Shown here in pieces: positions 1-11,489 of a stretch of DNA of 64,000 bases (the first letter of the stretch is position 1; the number at the start of each line of letters is the position of its first letter). The notes beneath the pieces are model-generated. The model had not been told where the DNA came from. It made no database searches and worked only from the letters and a program-made list of their open reading frames with translations. The position numbers and the translations under genes are program-made. Source of the stretch: Hamiltosporidium tvaerminnensis (Eukaryota > Microsporidia > Dubosqiidae). The stretch spans positions 684,501 through 748,500 of the forward strand of contig JAKIMF020000001.1 in NCBI GenBank assembly GCA_022605425.2. Direction: 5' to 3'.

Positions 1-3000
1 TTTTGCTCAAAACAATCGAGTTAACGCTATAATAAAAAATTCTCGCTTAAAAAGTCTTCCTCTATCTTAAAATCAGAGATATGCACAATGTTTAGTCCTA
101 CAAAGATTTAATAGCCATTTGAATGTGTGGGTCAGACAGTAAAAAAAATTGAACAAAAGGCGCATGAAACTGATAGGAAGATATGATTTGCTAATTATTT
201 CATTTTTGATTTGGTATAGCACAACAGGATCAGTAAAACTTTCATATTAGAATTTAAGCTCTTACTTGGTTTTCTGTTATATAAACATAGTTTAGGACGG
301 CTTAATGGCATGAATCAAAGCAAATATAATACTAATTTGAATTAATCTAAAGCTTGAAGATATTACACTAGTGTTAAATTTATTTTTAATGCATATTGCC
401 TATTGAGATTGTATCCGAAGAGAATATTAAGCAAATAAATCAGAAGCCTTTCAAATGTAAAAAAAAAATTCTTAAAAGTTTAAAATGATAGAAAAAATAC
501 AAAAACATAACAAAGCACATTTAGAAATATAAAGAAATAATTATAGAGTGTAAAATTTAAACAATTTCATGAAATATGGTTCAATTCAAAATCGGATATT
601 GATAGAAATATAATATTAGTCTGAAAAGTATTGCCGCCTTTTCATAACACTTCGGAATGAATGGCTGTTTGCTAATAACACTTTTTTTTAGAATCCACAC
701 ATAATACGTAAAATCTTTAACAAAGTTCCAAAATATATTCATATGTAAGTAATGAAACGTGTTTACAATAATTTAAGTGTTTGCGAATTCAAGAAATCTT
801 CTTTTGATGTCATTAAATATGAGCGTGTATTTTTATTTGTTCCCCACTTAAAATTGTAAAGCTTCTCAGGACTATAATTAAGCTTTAAACGGAAACTTTA
901 TATCAAATACATTGTTTTTGAAAAATAAAAATATCATGGCCTTTTTTAAGGTCACAATAGTTTCGAATGAGTGAATATAAAACATAAAACCAATTCGTAA
1001 AGAAATATTATCAATCAAACAATTGTATGAAAATTTTATTTAAAGTTGGATTGTGAGGAATTCTTAGGCAAAATAATCGATAAAAATAATCTTATTTCTT
1101 TCAAAATAATAATTAATCCTTTAGGATGTGTTCATTTGAAAGTTTAAAGAAACATAAAACAAAACCTTTAGTTTCAGAATTATATCCTATTACCACATAT
1201 TCTTCATTTTTTATGGATTTATTTTATTTTCCACAAAGAACGAGTAAAAATGATGTTAATTACAAAGAAATTATTCCCTTTTACTTAACATTGGTTAGAA
1301 GAATAATAAAGTAAAATTGTGAATAAATAGTGTATTTTAGGCAATATTAAAATGTTATAAAACACTTGAGTATTATAAAAAGCTTGAAAATATACTATCA
1401 CAAAAGAATTTAAGCTAAACCCAACCTAGGAACTAATCTCAGGTTTTTACTACAATCAAAAATTATTTACGCGCGCGAACACAATAACTGATATAATGAT
1501 ATTATCAAACTTCTATTATCGCATAGAATATCAGTAAGAATATATCGGGAATCAAAAGACGGCGCTTATACAAATATTTATTTTAGAATTCATAAATAGA
1601 ATATAAAAACTATATTGAAGTAGAAAATAAGAATCCTTCTTATATATTACTATAGTCTAGAATAATGACGCAGTGTATTTTCGATTTTTCAGAAATTTAT
1701 AAATTTCAAAAGACTAACAATCACCAAGTTAAAACATGTCTTACTCATAGAATTAATCGAGTTTTTTTTAAAAAAAATAATTATAGAGGCCTTGGTTCTG
1801 AACCGTTCCAAAAGGCAATACTTATTTATTTAATGATGCAGGAACGCGGAAACGAAACCATAATATCATAAGCTTATACACTCGATTTTAAAGTGTAAGT
1901 TTCTCTTCGAATAGTTTAGTCGTAAAGAATAAATTAAACATCACTGCCGAGTTTTGCAAAAAAAAAACATAAGTTTTAAAGAATTGCAAATTTTTATACA
2001 CTTGAAATTAATTTTGGCATACTAGAATCAAATATTTTTATAAGCTTGTGTATAATTAAGTTAAATGCTTTAATTGCCTGGTTTGATGCCCAATTCCTAT
2101 GCAATAAAACTTATATATTCTGCTTGTTTCAATGGCTTAATAACAATTCGAATTAGATCGACATTCTATTTTATATTTAAAATTAATTCCGATCTAAATG
2201 ACCTATTATTATTGATTTTAGTAAATTCCTGATATAACCTTTATTAAATAAAAACCGTGATATCGATGAAACTTATGTAAACTGAGACATAAAGCCGTGA
2301 TGCATATAATTAATATTTATATGACACATATAGACTAAAAACTACTTTAAAACCAGTAAAAGTTTGTTTTTTGCTAAACCCTAAGTAATACAATATAAGT
2401 GCAGCTGTATATATAATTTTCTTATTATATTCTCATAATAATCGGGATAATTAGTTATGGTAATTCTACCGAATTTCATATCATATATAGTAAAGTTTTC
2501 ATATAATTCACAATATTGCAATATATTACTTATATATATTCAGAAAATTAGCCAAATCAATAATTTTCTTGTTGATGTGTAAAAAAAGACCATGTGGTTA
2601 AAATTTAGAGAGTTAGAACACCAAAAATATTTAAGTTTAAGACAACCAATTTCTTGTTACATTACAATCACGAGCATAAGATACCATTAAAAAAAGAAGA
2701 GTAAAATTTTATAAATTTTTATTACTTTTGACTTGGTTTAGTTCAAATAGCTGACTTCAAATGCAAAATCGGAAAAATTAAGAAATCGTAGGGAGTAAAA
2801 TAGTTGCAAAATTTTTATTTGACCTTGGCTAAAACATATAAATTTATCCCTTTTACATAAAATATTAAAAATTTAAAGTTAAAATACATTTAAAAATCAG
2901 TATTATCATGAAAATCGTATAGAAAATGATTAAAAATTCGATGATTGAATTAAATATATTTATATTTTTGGTTTGTGCAAACATTTCCATCAAAGCTGCC

Positions 3001-3420
3001 TTCAAATTAAATTTATGTGGTCACATCAATTTTTAGATTTTATTAATTTAATTATGATTAACCTTTAAAATTTTGCAGAAAATATCTGAATAAAATATAT
3101 TTACTTATATTTAGCGACCAAAGATTAATCAGAATATTTTAAAAGAATCCAGAACTTTGGCTGTAAAAACATAAAGGACTAATAAAAATATCAAATTAAG
3201 AGAAATATGATGTTAAGCATGTAAATCATGGAATTCTAAAATCTAGCAAAATTTAAAGACATTAATTTATTAAAGCCAACATATCAGACTCCAAATCCAT
3301 ATTTTTTTATTCCTATAAATCCATATTTTTATCAATAACTTAATCTATTTTCGAAAAAGAATCGATGATAAAAAATACAAAACCTATTTAATAAAATTCT
3401 GGGTTAACAAATTTTTCTTT
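1..3420. other. AT-rich region, no recognisable gene
   Basis: Two short open frames of 62 and 68 codons (1126-1314 and 1665-1871) lie here. Neither has a recognisable domain, a C-rich motif before its start or codon use unlike the surrounding AT-rich DNA, so I do not call them genes. The first 2 kb is slightly less AT-rich than the rest and may be decayed mobile DNA, but no family could be recognised. Confidence 0.5.
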
Positions 3421-4347
3421 TTAAATAATTCTTTCCACCATTTCAACCACTTCTAGCTCTTCCTCAAACTCCAACTCTTCATTTGTATTTGTTATTGGTT
3501 CCTTTGCTGTGGTTATGCCATCCAAAATAAGGGGTAAAATATTTTTTGTATTTTCCGTTTTAACATCATCTTCCTTGTTGTCTACTTGCTTTAAAGGGGG
3601 TATTGGTTGTTTATGCATTTCGGCTCCTAAAATAACACTTAATGATGCTCTCTCCCAGCTCTCCTCGGCATTTGGTCCAGACTCAAGTCCTCTTCGTCGA
3701 TCAAAATAAATTGTTTCGATTGTCTTCTTAAGTACTATGGATTGTATATATGCCTCTACATTCATGGGTATTTGCAGTCTCTTAACATACGTCTTATGGT
3801 ATTTTGTCACAATACCGTCCCAGGTCATCACAAAAGGAATTATCTCTACACTGCATTTATAAATAAGACCTAACTCATTTGCTAATAGGTCATACTTCCT
3901 AAGCTTCTCTGTTTCAACTATTTGAAGAGAGTCTTGGGATGTGATTCCTACTTCAATGAGGGTTATCCTATTTTGTCTCTTGTCTAAAATAAATATATCT
4001 GGTCTGTTACACCGGATCTTGACATCAGTTTTTATTCTGGTGTCCACTCTTATCTCTGCATATTCGTTATCAAGAATTTCTTAAACTGAGTGGCTTCTAA
4101 TTCGTTTCGAAGACTTAAACTTATATTTATTCAGCAAGAGTAAATGTATACATCGTACCACTTCATTATGTCGTCTAGTATAGTCATGAACAAGCATTTT
4201 TTCACATCTCGTTGCTAAGTGATTAACTGTTTTCCTAGACTGGTTGCAGTGTTGACACATACCTTCTGCACCCCAGAATACATTTCTATCCTGGATATAA
4301 CAGAACACTGCTTCATCCCGTGGTCTTACACTTCCTTTCTTTAACAT
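3421..4347 (-). pseudogene. Retroelement polyprotein, zinc knuckle and restriction-like endonuclease
   Basis: After the frameshift the protein resumes at 4347. A zinc knuckle (C-x2-C-x8-H-x4-C, codons at 4257-4204) is followed by a His/Arg-rich linker, an in-frame TAA at 4081-4083, and then the endonuclease. There, RPDIFIL (Pro-Asp at about 4002-3997) and TLIEVGI (Glu at about 3954) are spaced as in the PD-x(12-15)-(D/E) core of R2-type endonucleases. The tail after the nuclease is acidic and low in complexity and ends at 3421. The assignment rests on domain order and motif spacing; no alignment was run. Confidence 0.82.
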
Positions 4348-5498
4348 ATTAAGGAGTCATTTACACTTACAAGCTCGTTATTTCTAGCGCTATATAACTT
4401 TGAATGTAGTTTTCGGTTTTTGATTTCGTTATATAGGTTAGCTAGTTGAGCTTCTTCCAATTTCTTTTTTGTGACTTCCTCTTCCAACCCGTATTTTATT
4501 TTTAAAAAATTTTTAATTAGTGAAAGGTGGGTTTTATTATTATTCTCAACCTTTAGGATTGCTGCTCTTCTGGTCGATGTATCTTTATGTTTTTCCAGAC
4601 AATCCAAGAGTTGCAAAAGCATATGTTCGCTTTTGAACTCGACACTATGTAAACCTCTTCCAAGTTCTTTACGTGGAAGGTATAGACGTTCTTTGCATCC
4701 TGGGCGTAGATGTATTTTGTTCTTTACTAACACTGCACGCACCGCATCATCTAACTTAGAGAAGTCAGCCGGTTCAAGTCGGAGTACACCTATATGATAG
4801 TTTAGTAAAGAAATTGCATGTTGATTAATGGCTTGAAATAAATTTCTTGCATTTAATCTCGTGCGACAAAGTCTTTCTACTCGTGCTATAAGTTTGGACT
4901 GTACTTCCTCAAACGACTTACTTGTTGGAATTCCTCTGCTATCTTCTATAATTCCAAGGTATTTATAAACACCTATTCCTTCAAGAAGAGTAGCAGTATC
5001 TTCACAACATGGATCATTAGTGGCTGACTTCTCTTTGTTAATTTCCAATCCTATATTATTCATAAACTTTTTACCCTCCTCTGTCATTTCTTCCAATGTT
5101 TGTCCATCTTCGGCAAGAAGCTTAAGATCATCAATAAACAAGAGATGATTAGTCGCGTGGGATTCTGCATCTGTCTTTATTGTCACTTTTGTGTATTTCT
5201 CATTAAGCTTTCGGCTCAATGGATCCATACACAACACAAACAATAATGGTGACAAACTATCTCCTTGCAGAATCCCTCTATCAATCTTCTTGCTCATGAT
5301 TTTTTCAGGCCCTACTGATATATCAATTTTCCATTTTGATATAATTACCTTAATAAATTTCAGGATCCAATCAGGTAAATTAAGGTTTTCGATGACTTGT
5401 GTCAAATAAGCTTTATCTATTGAATCATACGCTTTTTTGACATCAATCCACGTTGCCTTAATATTGTTTCCGTATTCCTTATTAATGGCAACATTCAA
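4341..5498 (-). pseudogene. Retroelement polyprotein, reverse transcriptase palm and thumb
   Basis: This piece continues in frame after the TAA at 5508-5510. Reverse transcriptase motif A is IDVKKAYDSID (about 5444-5415, first catalytic Asp). Motif B is GILQGDSLSPLLF (from about 5276). Motif C is LLFIDDLKL, with the two catalytic Asp codons at about 5132-5127. Motif C is F-I-D-D where most LINEs have F-A-D-D or F-V-D-D; both copies in this window share it. The remaining 250 residues are a charged thumb/linker. The frame then shifts by a one-base deletion relative to the copy at 61021, giving a false stop at 4341. All catalytic Asp residues are present. Confidence 0.88.
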
Positions 5499-5507
5499 TA
5501 AGGCCTG

Positions 5508-7166
5508 TTATTTCGCTCCTTGCACTCCTCTAACCGCCCCCAACTGATTATCTGAAAGTAATCCTCGTCTTTCCACCTCAACCTGAACCACTTTAGTGAC
5601 ACATTTTGTAGTCAGTTTATACAGGTTTGACATACAAGTTATTGGTCTGTAATCAGAGCCAGTCTTTGGTGTACCTTTAGGTATCAGATAAGTAAGTCCA
5701 CAATAATACCAATCGGCTTGAGGCGTTCCTTCTAAACATATGGCTTTTACAATATCGTAAAGATATTTATGAAGGCTCGTAAGTTTCTTGATGTAAAAGT
5801 TATAAATACCATCAATTCCAGCGGCTTTCCAGTTAGGCAGCCAATTGATGATATCTATAAACTCTTCAAATGAAGGAAACGTGGTCTGTTGCGTATCTGA
5901 CACGAAAGGTATCAAATACTCATCATATGTAACTACTTTATCATTTTTATTCCACATTGTAGACCAAAATTCTGAAATTTCGTCACGATAAACCACATGC
6001 TCGGATTCAACGCGCTCAGATAACCCTCGATAGAATCGACCTCGGAATAACTCAAACATACGATTCTCTTTTCGAAATTTTCTCCTACTTTCATACATCG
6101 TAATTTTTTTCTCGTACACATTCAAGGCCTCATTCTTCTTAACCAAAGCCTCAGAGAGATCATTTATTTTGCTTAAGTCTAAATTAAACTCTCGCATAAT
6201 TTTTCTGAGACTTTTCGTTTCCGAAGTAGAGAGCTTTTCCTGCTTGCGAGCCTTCTCGAGGAGATCTTTGGAAAGTACTAACTTAGAAATTTTACATTCT
6301 ATGTTTTCCTTCCAAGCGGATCTAGGTTTCTCCTTACGTGTTTCCTCGTCATAACATACCTGGGCCGCCTGGATGATTCGAGCGGCATCACTAACATTCT
6401 TAGGCACATGAGATTCAGCATATTCACCTGTGATCCGATTTATGAGTTCCAGAACTTTACTATCAACCAATTCACTTGGAAGTTTTCTAGTTCGGACCAC
6501 TACATCTCCGATTTTCTTCTCCGAGAGTTCCTTGATTTTGCACAAGAACTTTTCTCTCAGGTTCATATAGAGTGTAGTGTCAGTTAAAGAACATGGCTCG
6601 GCGAGACAAGTGGCGATTCTACGTCGCTCTCCATTCTCTTCTTGCCTTATTTCTTTTTCTGCCTCATTATGTATTAATTTTTTTAACACATCGATATCAA
6701 CAGTTCGACCAAATTTCCCATTATAGTACCTAAGAATTGCAGACCAGCCATTTCTAGGCATTCTCTCAAACCTTTTTTGCACCGCTGACATAGCAGATCT
6801 AGGCCATTCCTGCTCTACGGCTGTGACAGAGTCAAGTATTGAATGCAATACCATCAGTCGATTTCCTTCTGGAATGGCAGGTGCATTGAGGTTTTCCATT
6901 GTGTTGGCTGGTCCACACGCAGAAGAATCGGGACAGGAAGAAGGGAGTGCGGAATCGAGCAGGCTGATTGGAGTAGCCTGAAGCGTATTGCTCGATGGGG
7001 AGTGAGTGTTATTATAGATGGTCGGTTGTGGTGGAAGCGTCTCGGATATAGTTACTACATCTCTATCACACGTTTTTATCTCTTTAAAACTAATTTCCGA
7101 GTTGTTTACAGCATTTATTTCATCATTTTTTATATTTTCGCTGTCAACTTTTTTTCTTCTACCCAT
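5508..7166 (-). pseudogene. Retroelement polyprotein, N-terminal part and RT motifs 0-2
   Basis: This 552-codon frame starts at an ATG at 7166 with a basic stretch (GRRKK), then a Ser/Pro/Thr-rich linker. A charged, mostly helical region follows, with PRNGW at about residue 137. The last 150 residues carry the start of the reverse transcriptase: WKAAGIDGI near 5815 and the YRPITCMSNLYKL block near 5660, typical of LINE fingers. It ends at TAA 5508-5510 in the middle of a conserved block (GAVRGVQGAK). The next codons continue the same protein in the same frame, so this is a nonsense mutation and not a true terminus. No zinc finger is evident in the N-terminal region, unlike classical R2. Confidence 0.85.
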
Positions 7167-7246
7167 GGAATTTTCCTAAAAATACAAAACTATTTATATA
7201 TTACTTTAATTTAATTTAAATGAAATTAATGAAAATATATATAATT

Positions 7247-7263
7247 CACACTCCTACACCATA
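7247..7263 (+). promoter_or_regulatory. C-rich CCC-like microsporidian promoter motif
   Basis: CACTCCTACACC ends 3 bp before the ATG at 7264, inside an otherwise AT-only stretch. Short CCC/GGG-like signals immediately upstream of starts are a known feature of microsporidian genes. Here it supports the chosen start. Confidence 0.5.
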
Positions 7264-8217
7264 ATGGTTAGAATATGGATTGAAGGTTGTTTTGATTTGT
7301 ATCATCCTGGTCATGTATTTGCATTTTTAATGGCAAAATTGCTTGGGGATTATTTAACAGCAGGTTTGAGACCAAGTGATATCATAGAAATTCACAAAAG
7401 AAAACCTATATTAAATGATGATGAAAGATATACAATGTTAGAAGGATGTAAATATATCGATAAGACTATAAATAGTCGTTTTTCGGTAAAAGAAATGATG
7501 GAGGATGAAAATGGAAAACATGTGAATAAATTATTTGATTTCGTCGCACATGGAAACGATCCAGTGGTTTGTTGGAATGGAGTGGATTGTTATCAAGTTG
7601 CAAAGGAGAGATTAATGTATAAAGAATTTAAAAGATTATGTGGGTTTTCAACAACGAATCTAATTAAAAGAATTATTTTGAGAAACTCGTCGATATTACA
7701 AGAAAATGATTATTTTGCGGAAATCGACAAAGAGATTTTGGAAAATGAAGAATGTCGCAAATTTATATCACAAATAGGCCCACAAAACGAAGAAAATAAG
7801 CGTGTAATATACATATCAGGGACTTTTGATCTTTTCCATGCTGGACATGTAAGTATATTGAAATATGCTAGAGAAAATAATTTTTATGTAATAGTGGGCT
7901 TGCAGAAAAACAGATTCCATGCTTCACAATTTCCAACTATAATGAGTTTTTTAGAAAGAAAAATATGTCTTCTATCTTGTAAATATATTGATTTGATTAT
8001 TGAAGAGGGTGAAGTTTTAGACCCTGATTTTTTTAAAAAATATAATATAACGTATCTTTTAAGGAGGAAAAATTCACTTTGTTATGAAAATATAAATTTA
8101 AATGAAATGAAGCTAAAACTATTAGAATTTTCGGGTCAATTTGATTATTTGAATAGCAAGTTAATACAAACACGAATCATTATAAACAAAGAATATTATC
8201 TCCAAAAACTCAGTTAA
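7264..8217 (+). CDS. Ethanolamine-phosphate cytidylyltransferase
   Basis: This 317-residue protein catalyses CTP + phosphoethanolamine to CDP-ethanolamine + PPi, the control step of the CDP-ethanolamine branch of phosphatidylethanolamine synthesis. Two nucleotidyltransferase repeats are visible. The first has GCFDLYHPGH (HxGH at residues 14-17), then NDDERY and FVAHGNDP. The second has GTFDLFHAGH (HxGH at about 192-195) and LERKICLLSCKYID. The doubled catalytic fold separates this enzyme (ECT1/PCYT2) from choline-phosphate cytidylyltransferase, which has one. STTNLIKRI near residue 140 is the end-of-domain signature of repeat 1; the matching signature in repeat 2 (LNSKLIQTRI) has drifted. It is a little shorter than fungal homologues, as usual in microsporidia. 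The start is supported by the C-rich motif just upstream. A retrotransposon copy begins 97 bp upstream on the other strand. Confidence 0.92.
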   Translation: MVRIWIEGCFDLYHPGHVFAFLMAKLLGDYLTAGLRPSDIIEIHKRKPILNDDERYTMLEGCKYIDKTINSRFSVKEMMEDENGKHVNKLFDFVAHGNDPVVCWNGVDCYQVAKERLMYKEFKRLCGFSTTNLIKRIILRNSSILQENDYFAEIDKEILENEECRKFISQIGPQNEENKRVIYISGTFDLFHAGHVSILKYARENNFYVIVGLQKNRFHASQFPTIMSFLERKICLLSCKYIDLIIEEGEVLDPDFFKKYNITYLLRRKNSLCYENINLNEMKLKLLEFSGQFDYLNSKLIQTRIIINKEYYLQKLS

Positions 8218-9259
8218 CGGTATACTGATCCTCTTTGAAATAAAAATATTGCATGTACAACGCACCATTCTTATTTTTTATCTTTTATCCTAATCTTGAA
8301 ATTTAAGTCTTAATTTGAAAAAAATATAAAAAATAAATTTAGATGAATCTATTTCTTCATCAAAAATTATTTTTTTTACCTTTTTACATATTATATAAAC
8401 TATATTCGTCTAAGATTTTCTTATTCTTGATTCAATGAGATAATATTTATTTGATAAAGAGTGTTTTTATCTCTTCTTTATGTTTGCTTATTTCTATCTA
8501 TTTCTATATTTTATTATATTTCCATAATATTTGATTTCCATCCTATATTTTGATTCCATGCATCGATTTCGGTATTTCTAGTTTCAATATTTCCTTTTTT
8601 TGTCACATTCTTTCTAAATAACATATATGTATAGTGGATTTATGTGTTATTTGTTTTTATTAGCTTCTTTTATGGGATTCAGCGATATCTTTATTCCGCT
8701 CTTATTAGATTTTGTATCAACCCAAACATTTTTGTAGCTCAAATCGAATAGTTTTGACTGTATTTTTGGTAGTATAAAATGAATTATGTTTCTTGTATTC
8801 CTAGTATTTAAAGCTTTTCAAGAGCAACTTATAATATCTATTTACAATATCGTCTCATTTTATCACATAAGGTATTATATTTATACTCGTTTATCAATAA
8901 AACTTAAATAATTTTCATGAAAAACCGTAGCTCATGGCTTTGTTTTTAGATATTTGAAGCAAATATTTTAGCAATTCAGACTGCAATAAGTGGGCTATTA
9001 TTTAATTTCTTATTATAAATGAACAGGCACATTTATTCTGAATTTATAATCCGTTTGCGTTTTTCTATCCATTTTTATTTTCGTACACTTATTTCTAAAG
9101 ACTTTTTGAAAAAAATGTGTGCCGATTAATTCCGAAGTTCCGAAGTGACATTAATCTGTATAAATTAGACATGAGCGCCTGACTTATTCCCTATGGCATC
9201 TAGACAGCTTTATCTGAGCCGCTTTTATACGAGTTTTTACAATTCACGAACTTCACATT
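8218..9259. other. Intergenic, AT-rich, possible retroelement debris
   Basis: No gene is recognisable. If the decayed R2-like copy at 9260-10060 was once full length, its endonuclease end would have been here, but I could not align it convincingly. An AATAAAA motif near 8238 could serve the gene ending at 8217. Confidence 0.4.
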
Positions 9260-10060
9260 TCTTTCGTACTCCTGGAATCCATTTCTATCCTGGATGTACC
9301 CAAAACCGTTTCATAGTGTAGCTTGAATCACATTTCTTAGCGATTCGAGAAGAAAAAATACGTTAAATAACTTATATTTCTTGCACTATAAGTATGTAAG
9401 CAATTTTAAGGTTTTCTATTTTGTTATATAAATTGCATGTTTGTGCTTTTTCTAAATTTTTTGGTTGGCTCTTCTTCCATCATATGCTTTATTTACTGAA
9501 AGTCCCTTAATAATATAGGCATGTTTTACTGTATACCTCTATATTTAAGATATTTGCTATTTGTATTTATATTTATTTAACAGAAATCTACGAGTTGAAA
9601 AAAAATAAATTTTCAAAGCTTAATGCCATGAAGGTATTTTAAGAGTTCCAATTCAGAAATGTTGCGACATTTCTACTTCTTTGCTTAAGATAGCCTTATT
9701 TTTTTACTTTCATAGGACACAGTATCAATTAACCCGAAGAAATCTGCCGATTCATGGTCGAAGTACTCTCTATGCGATGTGGATAAACGATTCCACATTC
9801 TCATTAACAGCATAAAGTAAATTTTTTACTTAATTAATGTGAAATTAGTTTTCAGCTTAAACATTAATGTTTTTTAACTTCCTGAATGATCAAGATTTAT
9901 TTTTTTTCCTTCAATCCTCGTTATTACTAAATATTTATAAACAATAACTCTTTCTAGAAAATTATCAGTTCTTTTACAAAACGTATCATTTATAGCTGAT
10001 TTATTCTTGTTAATATCCAGTGCTATTTTTACCAGAAATATATATTTCATTTGTTTTTAA
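9260..10060 (-). mobile_element. Strongly decayed R2-like retrotransposon fragment
   Basis: Patches of DNA similarity to the minus-strand element at 3421-7166 appear in the same order. CCATTTCTATCCTGGAT near 9288 matches the segment before the zinc knuckle (copy 1, about 4285). Sequence at about 9955-10040 matches the segment after RT motif C (copy 1, about 4980-5070), including TTGTTAAT.TCCA. The intervening sequence is shortened and riddled with changes. No frame remains open. The limits are approximate. Confidence 0.5.
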
Positions 10061-11489
10061 ATTAGTTAGTTTATAAAGTATATACTGTAACTAATTAAAG
10101 TTTTATACTTAATTTAATTTCATCTTAACTATAAATTGTATGATGGTCTTTGTTTTTTTAGCATTATAAAGTTACTTTTCATATGGAAAATATATTTAAT
10201 TTTACAAATGGGTTTTATAATATCGCATAAAATCGACACCGTTGCCTTTTATAACTAAGTAGGTAGTTATTTGCGTTTTTTTTCGGTTAGCTTAAACACC
10301 AAAATATGATACTAAAAAAAATTATCCACATATATTAATAAATTTAGAAAAAATTTAAGGATTTATGTTGTTAAATATAGATTATATATACAACAAGAGG
10401 CGTAATTTAGATTTTTTAACAATGTTCAGAAATGTTATTTCACTAAATTAAACTTTAGAATTAATTTTAAATAAGGTATTGTGCTTGGGGAGAAAAGAGC
10501 GTTTAAATTTACAAAGCAAATTCTGGAAAATAAAACGTAGTATAAAGGCACTGCATCTTTTGTAAAAGGAACGGGTGTTCCAAACTATTTGAAAAAATAG
10601 AAGGTTCCAGACCAAATCCAATAATTAAGCCAGTTTAAGGGGAAAAAATCAATTCAATAATGAAAATTTGAATGAATTTTTATCCAAGATTATGCGAAAC
10701 TATATATTTTGAATATATCAAGGTGCAATAGCGTTCATCGATTATTTATGGGGGTAAATTGAATTTAATCGGCTACTCTCTTTATCCTCTCTGGATAAAA
10801 TGTAAGATTTTAGTGATGAACTTAATACTTCTTTGATATAATATATCAAATAGTTTATTTGTAACTTTACTTGAAAGATGTTTAGATAGTCTGAGTTAAA
10901 ATCCAAGTACACGCCTCTTTAATCTATAAATTGCCTTGATGACGAAATAGCCCATTCAAAATAACAAGACACTTTCCAGCTAAAAAATACTAAATAAAAG
11001 GCTATACTTGTTCATAAAATTCATTCTCCAAATTAAATATAGGTTTAACTAGATGTCAACAAAATAAATTAGAAGAGGTAGAAGTAACAAATCTATAAAA
11101 ATAACTAAAATAAAAAGCTATTTTCACGGTTATAAAATTTAAGAAAAGGAGAAAGTGGGTGTCATTGACTCCTGCAATATTCCCAAATAAAAGAAACAGT
11201 AGGCTGCTTGCGTAAACCAGTGATCTATATATCCAGAATATTTAATGTACTTGAGATCGGACGAAAATTTTCATTACTGCAATCATCTAGCGAGACAATG
11301 GACACTGGGTGACTTGATGTGAAAAAATTTCTGAACATCACTATAGCATACAGCCTAATGACAGTTCAATCCTTACATCTTCATTTTACTTATTCCGAAC
11401 CGCTTTTATCTCACAGTATCAAAGATGAACAAATGGAACTTTCTTCTTGTTTCTTTAAGTATTTTACGGATATAATACCATTATAAATG
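10061..11489. other. Intergenic, no recognisable gene
   Basis: Mixed AT-rich DNA with slightly GC-richer patches at 10,500-10,900 and 11,140-11,400. These may be further mobile-element debris. I saw no family signature and no open frame of note. Confidence 0.4.

Larger units (their letters stand above)
3421..7166 (-). mobile_element. R2-like (restriction-like endonuclease) non-LTR retrotransposon, nearly complete copy
   Basis: One polyprotein of about 1,245 codons can be followed along the minus strand. It has a long N-terminal region, a reverse transcriptase, a C-x2-C-x8-H-x4-C zinc knuckle and a C-terminal PD-(D/E)xK endonuclease. This order is that of the R2/RLE class of LINEs, which nick a target site and prime reverse transcription there. 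The reading frame is broken in three places: an in-frame TAA at 5508-5510 where the other copy has a Glu codon, a one-base deletion near 4350-4362, and an in-frame TAA at 4081-4083. It is therefore inactive but young. No poly-A tail or target-site duplication could be defined. Its start codon lies only 97 bp from the divergent gene at 7264. Similarity to the copy at 61021 stops abruptly near the start codon. Confidence 0.9.

Noticed and set aside
1126-1871. Two short plus-strand ORFs of 62 and 68 codons
   Set aside because: No domain, no C-rich start motif, and composition like the surrounding noncoding DNA.
4471-4797. Plus-strand 108-codon ORF
   Set aside because: Antisense shadow of the retrotransposon reverse transcriptase; an equivalent shadow occurs antisense to copy 2.
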